This document shows, piece after piece, positions 1 through 10,023 of a stretch of 64,000 nucleotides of DNA. This DNA comes from Homarus americanus (taxonomy: Eukaryota > Arthropoda > Malacostraca > Decapoda > Nephropidae): positions 18,252,011 to 18,316,010 of the forward strand of contig NW_024737042.1 of the NCBI RefSeq assembly GCF_018991925.1, read 5' to 3'. Below the pieces are notes generated by a model that did no database searches, had not been told where the DNA came from, and saw only the letters and a program-made list of their open reading frames with translations. Numbering within the stretch: the first letter of the stretch is position 1; each line of letters starts with the position of its first letter. Made by a program: the position numbers and the translations under genes.

Positions 1-186
1 GATACCTCACTGTTTATTGACTTTACTGTGAATGACTTGTATGTGGTTTCTCCAGTTAAGTTTCTCATCAACAAAAACTCCAATGAATTTAGTATCTTGT
101 TCCCATTTGAGGACTGTATTACCAAGGTATAGGGGGTCCAAGTCTGGGGGTAAGTTTTTCCTTCTGTGAAAAATCGTGTAGTGGGT
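1..186 (-). pseudogene. LINE reverse transcriptase, post-catalytic fragment
   Basis: The minus strand encodes about 60 residues containing THYTIFHRRK and a segment ending FVDEKLNWRNHIQVI. That is the layout of the region just after the catalytic YADD box in CR1/Jockey-group non-LTR reverse transcriptases (a KT-H-Y-x-IF block, then F-x-G-V-x-x-D-x-x-L-x-W). It stops at 187, exactly where an LTR begins. The rest of the same domain, upstream in coding order, lies at 2386-3118, so the two pieces probably belong to one LINE split by the LTR element. The left side runs off the window. Family placement is from motif order only. Confidence 0.75.
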
Positions 187-811
187 TGTTACGAACCACA
201 CCATCTATTGTGTCATGATCTAACTTCCCAGCACTACCGAGCAATGCCATCTAGGGACGCGACCCGAGTATGACTAGTCTTAGTCACCACTCCGGGTTTC
301 CTTTCACCATATCCTGGTTGTTGCGTCACCTCCTCCAACTCTTCCTCATCAGCTCCGGATCGAGGAGAGTTCAGTTCACTCTGGGAAGTGACCACGCTTC
401 GATTACCTATCCTGGAAACCTAACGCACAGTGACTACCTACCATCTTCTTCAATACTCAGCCCTACTCGTCAGACACTTCAGCACCGCACTTGAGTATTG
501 TAACCCTATATTACCTCCCACCTCCACTTGCTTCAGATTGTTGTATGTTGTATAAATATGTATATACTGTTAAGCCAATGTTGCGTATGTTTAAGTTAAG
601 TATGGTTAAGGGTAAATTATAGAAAGCTGGATATTTTGTTAAGGAATTTATTGTACTTTATTATACACAACAAAAACTCGCATCCTTTGTCTACCCTTTT
701 ATAGTCCGATTGTCTTTGATTGTTTAGATTTTTTATTGTTGTTGCCTGTTGGGATCTGGGTAGACTTTTAACTATATTCTAAACCAGTTTCTAAATCCCC
801 AACTCGTAACA
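187..811 (+). repeat. 5' LTR, 625 bp
   Basis: The segment starts TGTTACG and ends CGTAACA, a perfect 7-bp terminal inverted repeat of the TG...CA type, and the primer-binding site follows two bases later. The minus-strand element near 35.2 kb has the same TGTTAC...GTAACA type ends. The left boundary coincides with the point where LINE reading stops. No 3' partner LTR is present. Confidence 0.75.
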
Positions 812-813
812 AA

Positions 814-830
814 TGGCGACCGTGACAGGA
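814..830 (+). other. Primer-binding site (tRNA-Arg type)
   Basis: TGGCGACCGTGACAGGA begins two bases after the LTR, starting with the TGG that pairs with a tRNA CCA end. From memory it matches the tRNA-Arg primer used by arthropod 412/mdg1-type elements. Related sites occur at 23146-23163 and 35192-35209 on the other strand. Confidence 0.7.
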
Positions 831-1492
831 CCCGACCTTAAGTGCCATATTTCTTCCCCCCTTGTTACTCCTTGTTAATTATTCCTCCCAGTCACTTCTG
901 TTCACAATTGCTTTACGGTGGTTTAAAGTTCCCTTCATATGTGTGTGCATATATTGGTATTATCGTACAGTAAGAGTGACAGACGTAGGATATTAGGTTC
1001 CGAGTGTCATAAGGCTTACCTGTTATTACACGTAGGCAGTCGTGTAGTAAGTCTTATCGAGTGTAGGGAAGAATCCGGATCTGTTTAATGCCGTACCCTC
1101 GCTCCAGAGTAGGCTGTTCCATAGTCACTAGTTTAGGGCGAAGTGATATCTTGGGACGCCCAGCTCTACCAGGACCCCATAATTATAAAGCCTCAATTAT
1201 TGTTCTTCTCATTATCTCATTCTGGGTCAATAATAAAGTAACTCAAGGGTTGTTTATCCGGATCTTTATATTAATGCCGTAATATGCCCTTCCTGTTTCA
1301 AGTATCTTTCCAAGTCTCTTATCCTTATTTAAGGATCTTATCAGAAGAACAATATTCATAAGTGTAATTTCCCTAGGTATAACTTGGGTAGTTTCCGGGA
1401 CTTTCTGGTTATCCACTGCCGTGATATTTTCTAGGGTAATCCACTTATCTTATCTTTTGGCCATTAGTTAATTTATCTAGTTTTTCTTAACA
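831..1492 (+). other. Untranslated leader of the LTR element
   Basis: Between the primer-binding site and the first gag-like codons I see no coding homology. Short open frames here (for example 1088-1282) do not resemble a protein. This is probably the 5' leader. Confidence 0.4.
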
Positions 1493-2384
1493 ATGACCAC
1501 CTCAGGTTTTGATCTCCAGGATTTTCAATAAAATCCTTCCGTATCTAAATCACGTGTTAATATCCTGAAGAAAGAATGGAAAAGAATAGCCACCAATTAC
1601 AATATCCCATATTCACAGCAAATGACTAAGGAAGTGTTAAAAAATCAGGTAATTGAAATGTTGGTTCAACAAGAAGTTTTAGAAGAATCCGCTGTTGACC
1701 AATTAACGCCCATGTCCGATACACTTCAACCACTATCTACCACCCCTCCTCACTCAGAAGTTGCCTCAGGTCTGGCTAGCCCTCAAGAAAAAACACAAAG
1801 AGTAGACGCCTTAGAAATAGAACGAGCTAGGTTCGAGTTCCAAATCAAAATGAAAGAACTCCAGTTGGAACAGGCCAAGTTGGAGCATGAGGAAAAGTTG
1901 GAACAGGCCAAGTTGGAGCAGGAGGTTAGACTGAAAGAACTACAGGTGAAAGAGATAGAAGTCACCTTAACATCGGAGTTTAAATCAAAAGAAGTGGCAT
2001 TAAAAGAGACTAGCTGCTTTTAACCCTGCTAATGCTTCTTCCCTTGTTCCCGAGTTTGATGAATCCGATATGGACAGGTCATTTAGGACTTTTGAGAAAA
2101 TAGCCGGGAAGAATGAGTGGCCTAAGGACCAGTGGGTGTCGGTGTTAGTTCCTAAATTATGTGGTAAGGCTCGTAGAGTTTATAACTGTTTAGACCAGAC
2201 TGATGACTATGATAACGTAAAAAAGGGTATCCTCACCTCTTATGCTATCACGCCAGATAGATATCGGCAGAAGTTTCGTAAACTAACCAAAACATTTTCA
2301 CACACCTTTGTTGAGTTTGCTCAAGAAAAGCTTAGGTTTTTCAAGTAGTGGTTAGAGGCTACAGAGACCTCCACATTTCAGGTC
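1493..2384 (+). pseudogene. Gypsy-type gag, broken
   Basis: Reading starts at an ATG at 1493 (MTTSGFDLQDFQ, then a TAA stop) and continues through WKRIATNYNIPYSQQ to an open stretch at 1622-2023. That stretch holds a long charged helix, probably a coiled coil, rich in E-Q-A-K-L repeats. The frame then changes, and 2070-2348 carries the SCAN-like gag core (FRTFEKIA, WVSVLVPKLCGKARRVY, YRQKFR). A TAG after RFFK interrupts the last helix, whose sequence carries on to 2384. Gag would package the RNA in virus-like particles. At least two stops and one frameshift make this a dead copy. The N-terminal part matches the minus-strand gag at 34308-34550 (shared TKEVL-x-N-x-VIE). Confidence 0.75.
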
Positions 2385-2385
2385 C

Positions 2386-3118
2386 TGACTTTAGTCAATT
2401 CAGTGTTCATAATTCTCATTAAGGAATAGAGGTCTGTGTTGCTGGCATAGAGATTACTATCGTCTGCAAATAAGTTGTATTATATGAGTGTGCTGGCGTG
2501 GACTATGTCGTTTATGCACAACAAAAACAGTACTGGACCGAGAATGGAACCTTGGGGGACGCCATACAAGATTGGCGAGGAGTCAGTTTGGTGATTATTA
2601 TAGCAGACATACTGTATCCTGTTGGACAGATATGAGGTAAACCAATTGTGGGACAGGCCCCTAACGCCGTAATGTTCAAGCTCTGAAAGGAGGATGGTAT
2701 GGTCGACAGTGTCGAAGGCTTTAGAGAGGTCCAAGAATATGTCGACTGTGAACTGACTGTCATCAAAGGAATTTAAGATATCATTAGTAAATGATAGCAG
2801 AGCACTCTCAGTCGACCTTCTAACTCAAAATCTAAACTGGGAGTCTGTAAAGATGTTATTGGCATTGCAGAAGGAATTTAGTCTACTACATGCTAGCTTC
2901 TCCAGCATCTTACTCAGGGCTGGGAGTACTGATATGGGGCGGTAATTCTTGAAGAGACCTTTGTCCCCAGATTTTTTATATGCTGGTTGAACTTTAGCAA
3001 TTTTCAGTTTATCCGGAAAAACACCACTAGTGAAAGAGGGGTTATAAATGTGTAGGAGAACAGGCAGTAATAAGTGGGTTACTTTCTTAATGATGCTCAT
3101 TGGTATATTGTAGGTTGG
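2386..3118 (-). pseudogene. LINE reverse transcriptase fragment
   Basis: The minus strand reads through the reverse transcriptase core in order: YNIPMSIIKKVT, then the NYRPISVLPALSKMLEKL block (motif 1), the LDLSKAFDTVDH block with a catalytic Asp, GVPQGSILGPVLF, and a NLFADDSNLY catalytic box near 2455. It belongs to the CR1/Jockey-type group. There are stops after SQFRF and just before the FADD box, and a third near 2390. The 3' side is cut by the LTR element and reading resumes at 186-1. About 15-20 residues between the two pieces are missing, so the insertion was not a simple clean one. The 5' truncation point abuts TTAGG-like repeats. Confidence 0.85.
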
Positions 3119-3162
3119 GTTATTTGAGGTTAAGTTTTAGGTTAGGTTAGGTTAGGTTAGAT
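3119..3162. repeat. Short TTAGG telomere-like array
   Basis: The stretch 3136-3160 contains five units of TTAGG with degenerate copies to the left. It directly abuts the 5' truncation point of the LINE on its left. It is interstitial, not a chromosome end. Confidence 0.7.
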
Positions 3163-4107
3163 CAAGTCAGTATAATCCTCCACATTCTTGTTTCTTAGAG
3201 TGTAAATATAGTGGTCTTAACTGGCTCACTGTTAGATCACTGATCCATAAAATTCTGTAGTGAGGTAGTGGTAGTGTTAGAGGACCATGGACAGTGTCAA
3301 TGCCTATATGGGCAACTGATTAACTATATCCAGAGTAAATATATATTTAAATTATCATATATATTCAAGTTTTAATAAAGAGTTAATCGGATACTTTGTT
3401 GGTTTTGAATATTTTTTTTTTTTTTTTTTACGAGAGGTTGAGTGTGAAATATACATCTCTTTGACCCCGAGTGTAGGCCAAATATCGTCAAATATGAGTT
3501 TTCTCTACCGGGAAATTGCTTCATATTTCCAAGCTCTCACAAACGCCGGTACAGTAATTCCTGCCTTGACTTTATCCCTCTTACTTTCCTATTAATATCG
3601 GTACATAATAATTCTTTCTCCTTGTGTCCAACTCCCTGCCACCGTCCTCGATATCTTTCACAGTAATTCACATTTTTCTGGTATCTACCTCCCTCTCACT
3701 TTCCTTTCAGACTTTTAAATAATGATTCCCGTTAGTTTCCTGTCAATCCTTGGCAGTTCTGATTCCCTTCCAGTTTCCGTCCCATTCACTTTTGCTCTTA
3801 AGGTCCAGCGCCATTGCTCGAGTCCTGTTACGGAGTCCGCCAAGTATATGTTAATTCTTGAGGTGATTATCTTCCTTCAACACTTCCATTGGAGTAAGTT
3901 AAAGACGATGTTTGGATGATCATGTTGATAATAATAAAACAATCAGTAAATTATTAGTATTATGGCTAATCTAATTACCTTAACCTAGTGTAACCCTACC
4001 TAACTTAATTAAGGTATAGATTATGTTATGGTAGTAGACGGTATCTTAAATAAAAAAAAAAATCTATAATTGGTCAAAACGCTATTTCTGTTTTAAGAAT
4101 TATGTTA
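3163..4107. other. No recognisable gene; T-run at 3412-3430
   Basis: AT-rich sequence with a 19-base T-run at 3412-3430. I see no coding similarity or element ends. Confidence 0.4.
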
Positions 4108-4127
4108 CACGCACGCACGCACGCACT
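4108..4127. repeat. (CGCA)n microsatellite
   Basis: Five tandem copies of a CGCA/ACGC tetranucleotide. Confidence 0.9.
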
Positions 4128-4141
4128 ACATCCTTGATCAC

Positions 4142-4375
4142 TGGAGGGTCAAGACCTATGAGGCCAATGTTGGCTACTGCCCAAGTCCCTCCCCTTAACC
4201 CCTCCTCCCCAACGGGATATCAACATAATCCCTCCATAAATTACAATTTCGTTTCGGAAAGGAGTGGAATCAGTGTTCAACAGTCATGAACTATGTTTAA
4301 GCCAGGCAGTTCAACACTAAACAGTACCAGAGAGTCCCGTGACCCACCAGTGAGGTCCACACCCAGTGGTAAGCA
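4142..4375 (+). repeat. Dispersed repeat, copy 1
   Basis: Shares an ordered series of blocks with 5164-5360: GGAGG-TCA, CTCCCC..CGGGATATCA, GGAATGGAGT-like, GAACA-TG-TTAA, CAGT..AC, and AGTGAGGTCC near the end. Both copies follow a simple repeat. It does not read as protein. It could be a SINE or the 3' tail of an element; no RNA polymerase III boxes are clear. Confidence 0.65.
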
Positions 4376-4488
4376 CCCATCAGGAGGTATAAGTGTTAAT
4401 CAGTCCACCCTGGGAATAACCGTGGGTCGGCTTTACACCTGACTACGAGATACCACAACACCATTAGCAGAGCGTGAGGTACTGCTGA

Positions 4489-4581
4489 CCACACTACACC
4501 ACACCACCCGGTGTCTCGTAAACTAACACCACATCACCCGGTGTCTCGTAATCTAACACCACATCACCAGGTGTCTCCATG
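4489..4581 (+). repeat. Three tandem copies of a 30-bp unit
   Basis: The unit CACCCGGTGTCTCGTAATCT plus AACACCACAT recurs three times with few changes between about 4489 and 4581. Confidence 0.8.
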
Positions 4582-4965
4582 ACCACGTAGGTCCTTCATA
4601 TCAACATCTATGGACGAGTTACTGCACCAGGTGGCATACAATCAAAGACAAAAGTCGTGTCGCGGTTTTGTCCGAAGATTAAATATAACTCGTGAAACAT
4701 TATGAGAGCCCTACCACAAGGCAGAGCGCACCAAATTTCACGACACGAGTTTTGTCTTTCATTGTACATGACCTCACACAGTAGGGCAAGAGACTAGCGC
4801 CTGCCATTAACTGTAAATTATATTTTGCATGTTCAATTCATGTTCCTTCTTCTTTTAGTAATGAAAGCTTTTGTTAAACGACCCACCCACCCCATGTCTT
4901 TGCATGTAATAAGTCATTTCTGTCCAATGTATATTTTCAGCCTTCTGAACTTTTTCAATAAAAAG

Positions 4966-5069
4966 TTAATTATTATTATTATTATTATTAACATTTATAT
5001 TATTATTATTATTATTATTAACATTTATATTATTATTATTATTAACATTTATATTATTATTATTATTAA

Positions 5070-5121
<52 letters not shown>

Positions 5122-5155
5122 ATTTATATTATTATTATTATTATTATTATTATTT
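4966..5155. repeat. (TTA)n microsatellite with interruptions
   Basis: About 190 bp of TTA/ATT repeats, broken five times by the variant TTAACATTTATA. The regular spacing of the variant suggests expansion of a larger composite unit. Confidence 0.95.
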
Positions 5156-5163
5156 ACACACAC

Positions 5164-5360
5164 CGGAGGATCAGGACGTATCAGCTGTACTTCTGCAGCT
5201 GCCTGGGCCAAATCCCTCCTCCCCATCGGGATATCAGTTTTGGAATGGAGTTGAACAAACGTTGAGCAGTGATGAACAGTGCTTAAAGTCAGTGTAATCA
5301 ACGCTGAAACAGTAACAACTGAAACTCGTCGCCAAGTGAGGTCCTATGATACCCAGTAGT
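5164..5360 (+). repeat. Dispersed repeat, copy 2
   Basis: Homologous to 4142-4375 in the same orientation, and placed straight after the (TTA)n array. The ends share AGTGAGGTCC followed by a CCAGT motif. Confidence 0.65.
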
Positions 5361-5977
5361 GTAGCGGTCATTTTGAAAAGGGGCTTTTTTTAAGGATATA
5401 CCCCTCCCCCTTTAAATCAAAACACAACCTGGGGTTTTTTCTGTAAGTTTTTGGTGTAAGACGTGGGGAAAAGATGGCTGTGGTGACTTATTTCGCTGGC
5501 AGGACCATACCACAAGCTTATTATTAGGACTACCCCATATACGAGGTAGCTGGGAAAAAACAATATAATTTGAACATTATCCACATGTTTTATGTACAGT
5601 CCCGAAAAACGTATCGTTAGATTTTTCGTCGTCGCAATTTAAAACGCTAGACGAAATGCTTTGATATGATCCACAGGGCATCATTATTGGTTGGTACACC
5701 TGCTGGCCAGATCAGCAACAGCTAGAGATGGGGGTAGGATTAGGGGAGGGAATCGTCCCTGTATGGCATACAGCACTAGATACTTCATGAAATCCATTAA
5801 ACTATATTAATGTATGTATCGTGCTGGGTAGAAGCAAGGTATATATAAACAAGCCACTGACTGATGATTACAATAACACTGAAAAATACATTAAATGGAA
5901 GTGTTTCGGAACATGATAGCTAAGACTGAGACAGACCTCAAATTGGACATTTCACTATTAAATCGTTGCACTAACAT
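5361..5977. other. No recognisable gene
   Basis: I see no coding similarity, repeat array or element ends. Confidence 0.4.
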
Positions 5978-6600
5978 ACGAACATATGAACATAAGAAAA
6001 AAAGAAATCTGCAATAGGCCGGCTGGCCTGTGCATGGCAGCTCCTGTCGAGAGTTACTACCACTCTCTATCATCCATGAATCTATCTAGCCTCCTTTTAA
6101 AACTTTCCAGCGTTTCAGCACTCACTACAAAGTTGCTAAGCTTGTTCCACTCGTCCACCACCTTATTTGTGAACCAGTTCCTTCCTCTCTCCCTCCTAAA
6201 CCTAAACTTGTCCAACTTAAATCCGTTGCTACGAGTCCTATCCTGCTCGGATATTATAAGAACTTTATATATATCTCCTCTATTGATTCCTTTCACCCAC
6301 TTAAATACTTCTATCATATCTCCCCGCACTCTTCGTCTTACTAGGGAATGCAAATTTAGTTTCTTTAATCTATCTTAATATGGGAGGTTTCTAAGTCCCG
6401 GAATCATTATCGTCATTCTTCGCTACACCGACTCCAGTGAATTGATATCCATTCTATAATAAGGGCACCAGAACTGAACAGCATAATCGAGGTGCGGCCT
6501 GACTAGCGCAAGATATAGTTGAATAAGACCTCTACACTCTTATCACTTACACGTCTAGATATAAAACCTAATACTCCAATATAAAACCTAATACGGAGTT
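5978..6600 (-). pseudogene. CR1 LINE, 3' end of ORF2
   Basis: The minus strand reads LYLALVRPHLDYAVQFW, then a stop after SLESV, RRMTIMIPGL, and an open stretch with RRVRGDMIEVFKW, DRTRSNGFKLDKFRFR, WNKLSNFVVSAETLESFKRR and LDRFMD. This is the C-terminal part of CR1-clade ORF2. The downstream end has the GAACATAAGAA motif also seen at the 3' end of the CR1 copy near 36,490. One in-frame stop and a local duplication with a frameshift near 6570-6590 break it. A 5'-truncated dead copy. Confidence 0.85.
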
Positions 6601-6754
6601 TCATTCATACTGAGTTTTACAATATGCCTGCTCATGCTGTTCACGTTATGTCCGAATTTATGCCGTGTTACTGATAAGTAAATTGCATTGGTCTAACACT
6701 GAAATAAGGTTTCAAATCTGTGAGTGTACACTTCAATTTTTAATTTCCTTTTAC

Positions 6755-6830
6755 TCTAGTTTTTTCGCCCCCAGGCCCTGTTGTGGGTCGATGACCTGTG
6801 CCTGAGTGGGCTAGTCCCCAAAAAATGTAG
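6755..6830 (+). repeat. LINE 3' tail (Jockey-like family)
   Basis: A block with the order TTTTTTCGCC, CCAGGC, TTGTGGGTCG, GACCTGTGCC, GTGGGCTAGTCCCC and an A-run is the same as the sequence just after the ORF2 stop of the minus-strand LINE at 45.1-46.5 kb. No coding part is attached, so this is a very short 5'-truncated insertion. Confidence 0.65.
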
Positions 6831-7319
6831 TTTGTGGTTCTTGGTCATAAATTATCATTTCTTTAGTAATATAACAAGATATTGTTTCGAATGTGTGAGG
6901 CCTTGCTTCGAGGCAACAACAGTTCGAATCATTATCCAACAGTTCCAGGAATACTCGTATATGGGTGCAGTGAGACACGACGCATCCGATATGGAGAGGT
7001 TATGAAATAGATATGAGAATGTAAAGATATATCATGAAATAGATTTAGATAAACTAATTGATAGACCGTTAGAATAAGGTAGGGGTTATTAGATAGATAT
7101 AGATAACTAGATGGATGGAAAGAAAGTAGAGATGGGAGCAAATGGTAGAAAAAGAAATTGAGAGAAGCTAGGCTAGAGAAAGGGGTAAATGAATGGGTAG
7201 AGGAGACAATAAAATATGAAAATATCGGCAGGAATGTAAAAGAGGGATTATGTGATTGATGTCTATCCTTCATTGGTACCAAAACGCTCGACTTGTAATT
7301 ATTTATTTTATTTTATTAT
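6831..7319. other. No recognisable gene
   Basis: Ordinary AT-rich sequence, purine-rich on the plus strand from about 7000 to 7200. Nothing that I can assign. Confidence 0.4.
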
Positions 7320-7405
7320 TATTACTATTAATTTTTTTACAGGGATTACCCGACCCGGGCAAAGGTCACTGACCCATTTCAGGGCCTGTGGGGGTTGATA
7401 ACAAT
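7320..7405 (-). repeat. LINE 3' tail, opposite orientation
   Basis: On the minus strand this reads CAGGCCCTG, GGGTCAGTGACC, TTTGCCCGGGTCGGGTAATC and a T-rich end. It is the same tail as 6755-6830 and 44995-45080. It is flanked by simple repeats on both sides. Confidence 0.65.
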
Positions 7406-7433
7406 AACAATAAAAATTAGTTCATAGTAAATT

Positions 7434-7434
7434 T

Positions 7435-7468
<34 letters not shown>

Positions 7469-7553
7469 AAACAACAACAACAACAACAGTAATAGTAATA
7501 GTAATAATGATAGTAATAATGATAACGATAATAACGATAACGATAACGATAAC

Positions 7554-7597
<44 letters not shown>

Positions 7598-7616
7598 TAA
7601 TAACAATAATAATAAT
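7434..7616. repeat. Compound (CAA)n-(GATAAC)n-(AAT)n microsatellite
   Basis: A run of CAA (about 7434-7486) passes into TAG/GAT units, then CGATAA repeats, then AAT repeats. Open frames on both strands here (poly-Y, poly-I, poly-C) are artefacts. Confidence 0.95.
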
Positions 7617-8460
7617 AAAGAACCATAAAGAAATAAAAAAAAGATCATTAGTGAGAAACAATATATGTATGTTGTGTTGCCAAAGTAAGAGAAACAATCG
7701 AGACCCTGCAATTGTGTTTAAATGAGGCAGAAAGTCAGATCAGCAACCTGGGACTTGGTCACAATTTTCGTGATGCCTTATGGCGACAAGATCTATCATT
7801 AGACAATACATTATGCTTCCAATATCTTCCCAGGCGGTAGTACCTCCCTGTTTGATAACTGCCTACTACCTACTACTTGGAAACTAAGACCAAAGATCTC
7901 GGCGAACAGCAAATCTTGAAAATGTCTAACATGTGTCACACGTTATATTACTTTGTGTTTTGTATGACTTTGTGACACTCACTCGCATATATATTTTATA
8001 ATGGTTTTACCTAAACACTTACAGTGGTGCTCATTAATCAGGTTATCATGAGGAGAGAGGATGGAGAGGTTAAAACAACACAGATGAGCAATGTTTGGTC
8101 AATGACTGTTCGGTGTAGTCATTAAGTGTATTTATTACCAAGTATGAGCGTTTAAGACTAAGTATTTGGCTCACAATGTTACACTTATGTAATTAGTTCT
8201 GGTTATATTAATATAAGACCAACAAATGTTAAGGCGTCTGTTGTTGGTGCAGAAAATATACACAGACCCTGAATAGTTATTTTGTTCGGCATATATACTT
8301 GCATGTTATATATGTTTATTGTTTACACAGTGTTTGTATCTAGTTATTGAAACCTGCATTTAACGGGCACAATGGTGTTGAAGAAGTGGATATTGAGAGA
8401 TACAGTAAGTCTAACTTGTGTCCAGCACCACATTACTTATACATGTGTCATTGTTTGTTA
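7617..8460. other. No recognisable gene
   Basis: AT-rich sequence with no coding similarity that I can see. Confidence 0.4.
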
Positions 8461-8463
8461 TAC

Positions 8464-8880
8464 AGTGGCATTTGTATTTTATAAGTGCCAGGCCTTTTAA
8501 CATCAAAAACTTTATTAACTATATGCTCAGTAGTATAGAGTAAATATTCAATATAAATTATTATAAGAAAGAATTGTAACAATAAAACATTCAAATTACT
8601 CATAACGTTTAAGTGCGAATAATAGTAAACGCTACAGATAATAAAAAATAAATGGTTATAATAGGGCGGCATGAGATAGTCCAGTCTTCATATTGCTGGC
8701 ATAGAAAGAGGACTTGGAGTTTCAAAGCTGATAACTAGACTTTGGTGCAGAAGATGGGAAGAGTTAGGTAATCTTAGAGACCAACCAAGGTGTGACAGGT
8801 CGAAGATTACCCCGGCCGATGTCAGACAGGTCCTGGAGGTAGACGTTCCCCAATTACACATGCAGTTGCCTTCACGGAGG
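8464..8880 (+). pseudogene. Tc1-like transposon 5' end with helix-turn-helix
   Basis: Begins TA|CAGTGGC, consistent with a TA target and a Tc1/mariner inverted-repeat start. It then encodes IAGIERGLGVSKLITRLW, CRRWEELGNLRDQPRCDRSK and ITPADVRQVLEV, with no stop between. The W..RWEE.GNL.D.PR...K.T pattern is that of Tc1/IS630 DNA-binding domains. There is a stop just upstream (MR then TGA) and the catalytic domain is missing. The same sequence lies at 18530-18925 in the opposite orientation. The assignment rests on the motif pattern. Confidence 0.55.
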
Positions 8881-9274
8881 AAAATTATTTGTGTCCACCA
8901 CCTGTGGTCGTCTCCACTGTTGGCGACCAAATAACACGAGGTGAACGCCAAAACATGTGTGAGGTGACACACAACGAACACGTGACGTGTCATGAAGTGA
9001 CTGAAATCACAGGAAATATTGGAGGAAGTGATGGCCCCTGTGTACTCACGTATCCCGACTGTATCCATTTATGGTTAATATTTCGTCCACCACCATCATA
9101 CGATATTACATCTTGTGATCTGTTGGACGTAGATGCAACGTGGTTATACAGTATATAATTTCCGGATTCCTCCGGCAGAGCTTCCACTAAGCCATACTGT
9201 TCCAGAGCAGCTTTTGGATGGTGCGTTCCTGACCCGGCTCCCAGGAGTTGACTATGTTACCCTATAGTTGGCTG

Positions 9275-9891
9275 GCTGATATGATAATGGGAGTCCAACG
9301 GACTCTCGTTCAGGACTCCTCCAACAAATGAATAAGGAAACCATCAGGAACCTAGAGGAAGCTGACCGCCGCCTCACTACCAAGTTGAATGACGTTGTAG
9401 CTAGCTTGTAATACTCGCAGGAGGAAATAAGAGACTTAAAATCAAAGTTGAACGCTGAAGCTGAAGAGAGCCGATCACTCAAGACCCGAGTTGAACAACT
9501 GAGAGAGGAGAACTACAAGCTCAAGGCGGAACTGTCGACAGCACCGGATTGGGTGGATATTGTGGGCGATATATGGCGAAGTCATCCTAGTGCAAAATTT
9601 TATGCCTGCTGAAAGTTTATTTTAAACTGACTGTAATAAAGTCGACCGTGTTCAACACATCGGGAACCAAACTCTTCCCGCCCCCGAGACATCATAACAA
9701 AGTTTTTTCCTTCCCTGACCGTATCACAGTCTTTGTCAACGAGGATCTATGCCCAGGTACGAGAAAAGCCCGCCAACTGCAAATGGACCAGTTTAAAGAA
9801 GCCAGAAAACAAGGGAAACACGTGACGTTCGGTCATAAAAACCTTGTTGTGAGAGACTTTCGGGCAAGTGGACACCCACCCACTTAATCTT
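9275..9891 (+). pseudogene. LINE ORF1-like coiled-coil and nucleic-acid-binding protein
   Basis: One frame reads RNLEEADRRLTTKLNDVVAS, then a TAA, then SQEEIRDLKSKLNAEAEE and TRVEQLREENYKLKAEL, a clear coiled coil with heptads. After frame changes it reads TVFVNEDLCPGTRKARQLQM, FKEARKQGKHVTFGHKNLVV, a block typical of the RNA-binding half of LINE ORF1 proteins. The role would be an RNA chaperone in the LINE particle. Copy B carries the same TAA, so the stop predates the duplication or the source copy was already defective. At 9755-9760 this copy keeps the empty site into which an LTR element inserted in copy B. Confidence 0.6.
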
Positions 9892-9892
9892 G

Positions 9893-10017
9893 ATGGGGAA
9901 GCATTTATCAAAGCAAGCGTGGAAGATGCAAGAGAAGTTGCAGTAGCTCACATTAGAGTTGTGGGAGGCATAGACATGATCCCACTTTGCATTCATTAGT
10001 AGTCCGCTGAAAATATG
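9893..10017 (-). pseudogene. LINE ORF2 fragment downstream of the endonuclease
   Basis: The minus strand reads MNAKWDHVYASHNSNVSYC, NFSCIFHACFDKCFPIKIK, typical of the linker after the endonuclease in CR1/Jockey-type ORF2. In reading order it continues the endonuclease at 13000-13980, with the DNA transposon of 10024-12981 lying between. It abuts the end of copy A at 9891. Confidence 0.65.
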
Positions 10018-10023
10018 GTTTGA

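Larger units (their letters stand above)
187..2386 (+). mobile_element. Truncated Gypsy-type LTR element nested in a LINE
   Basis: A single LTR (187-811), a primer-binding site (814-830), a leader and a broken gag (about 1493-2384) are present in order on the plus strand. Protease, integrase, reverse transcriptase and the 3' LTR are missing; gag homology stops near 2385 and LINE sequence resumes at once on the other strand. The gag is of the same type as that of the minus-strand element at 29.9-35.2 kb (shared blocks F-x-TFE, W-x-S-x-L-x-P-K-L-x-GKA, VKK and GYRQ/RYRQ), so both probably belong to one lineage. Confidence 0.8.
8461..9891 (+). repeat. Composite segment, copy A of an inverted duplication
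   Basis: The reverse complement of this segment recurs at 17669-18925 plus 14291-14398, the two parts separated by an LTR element. Sampled stretches differ by only a few bases per hundred. Both copies begin at the same place, TACAGTGGC/TACAGTAGC, and hold first a Tc1-like stretch and then a LINE ORF1. Copy A ends near 9891 and meets, in opposite orientation, an ORF2 fragment that belongs to copy B. Confidence 0.85.
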
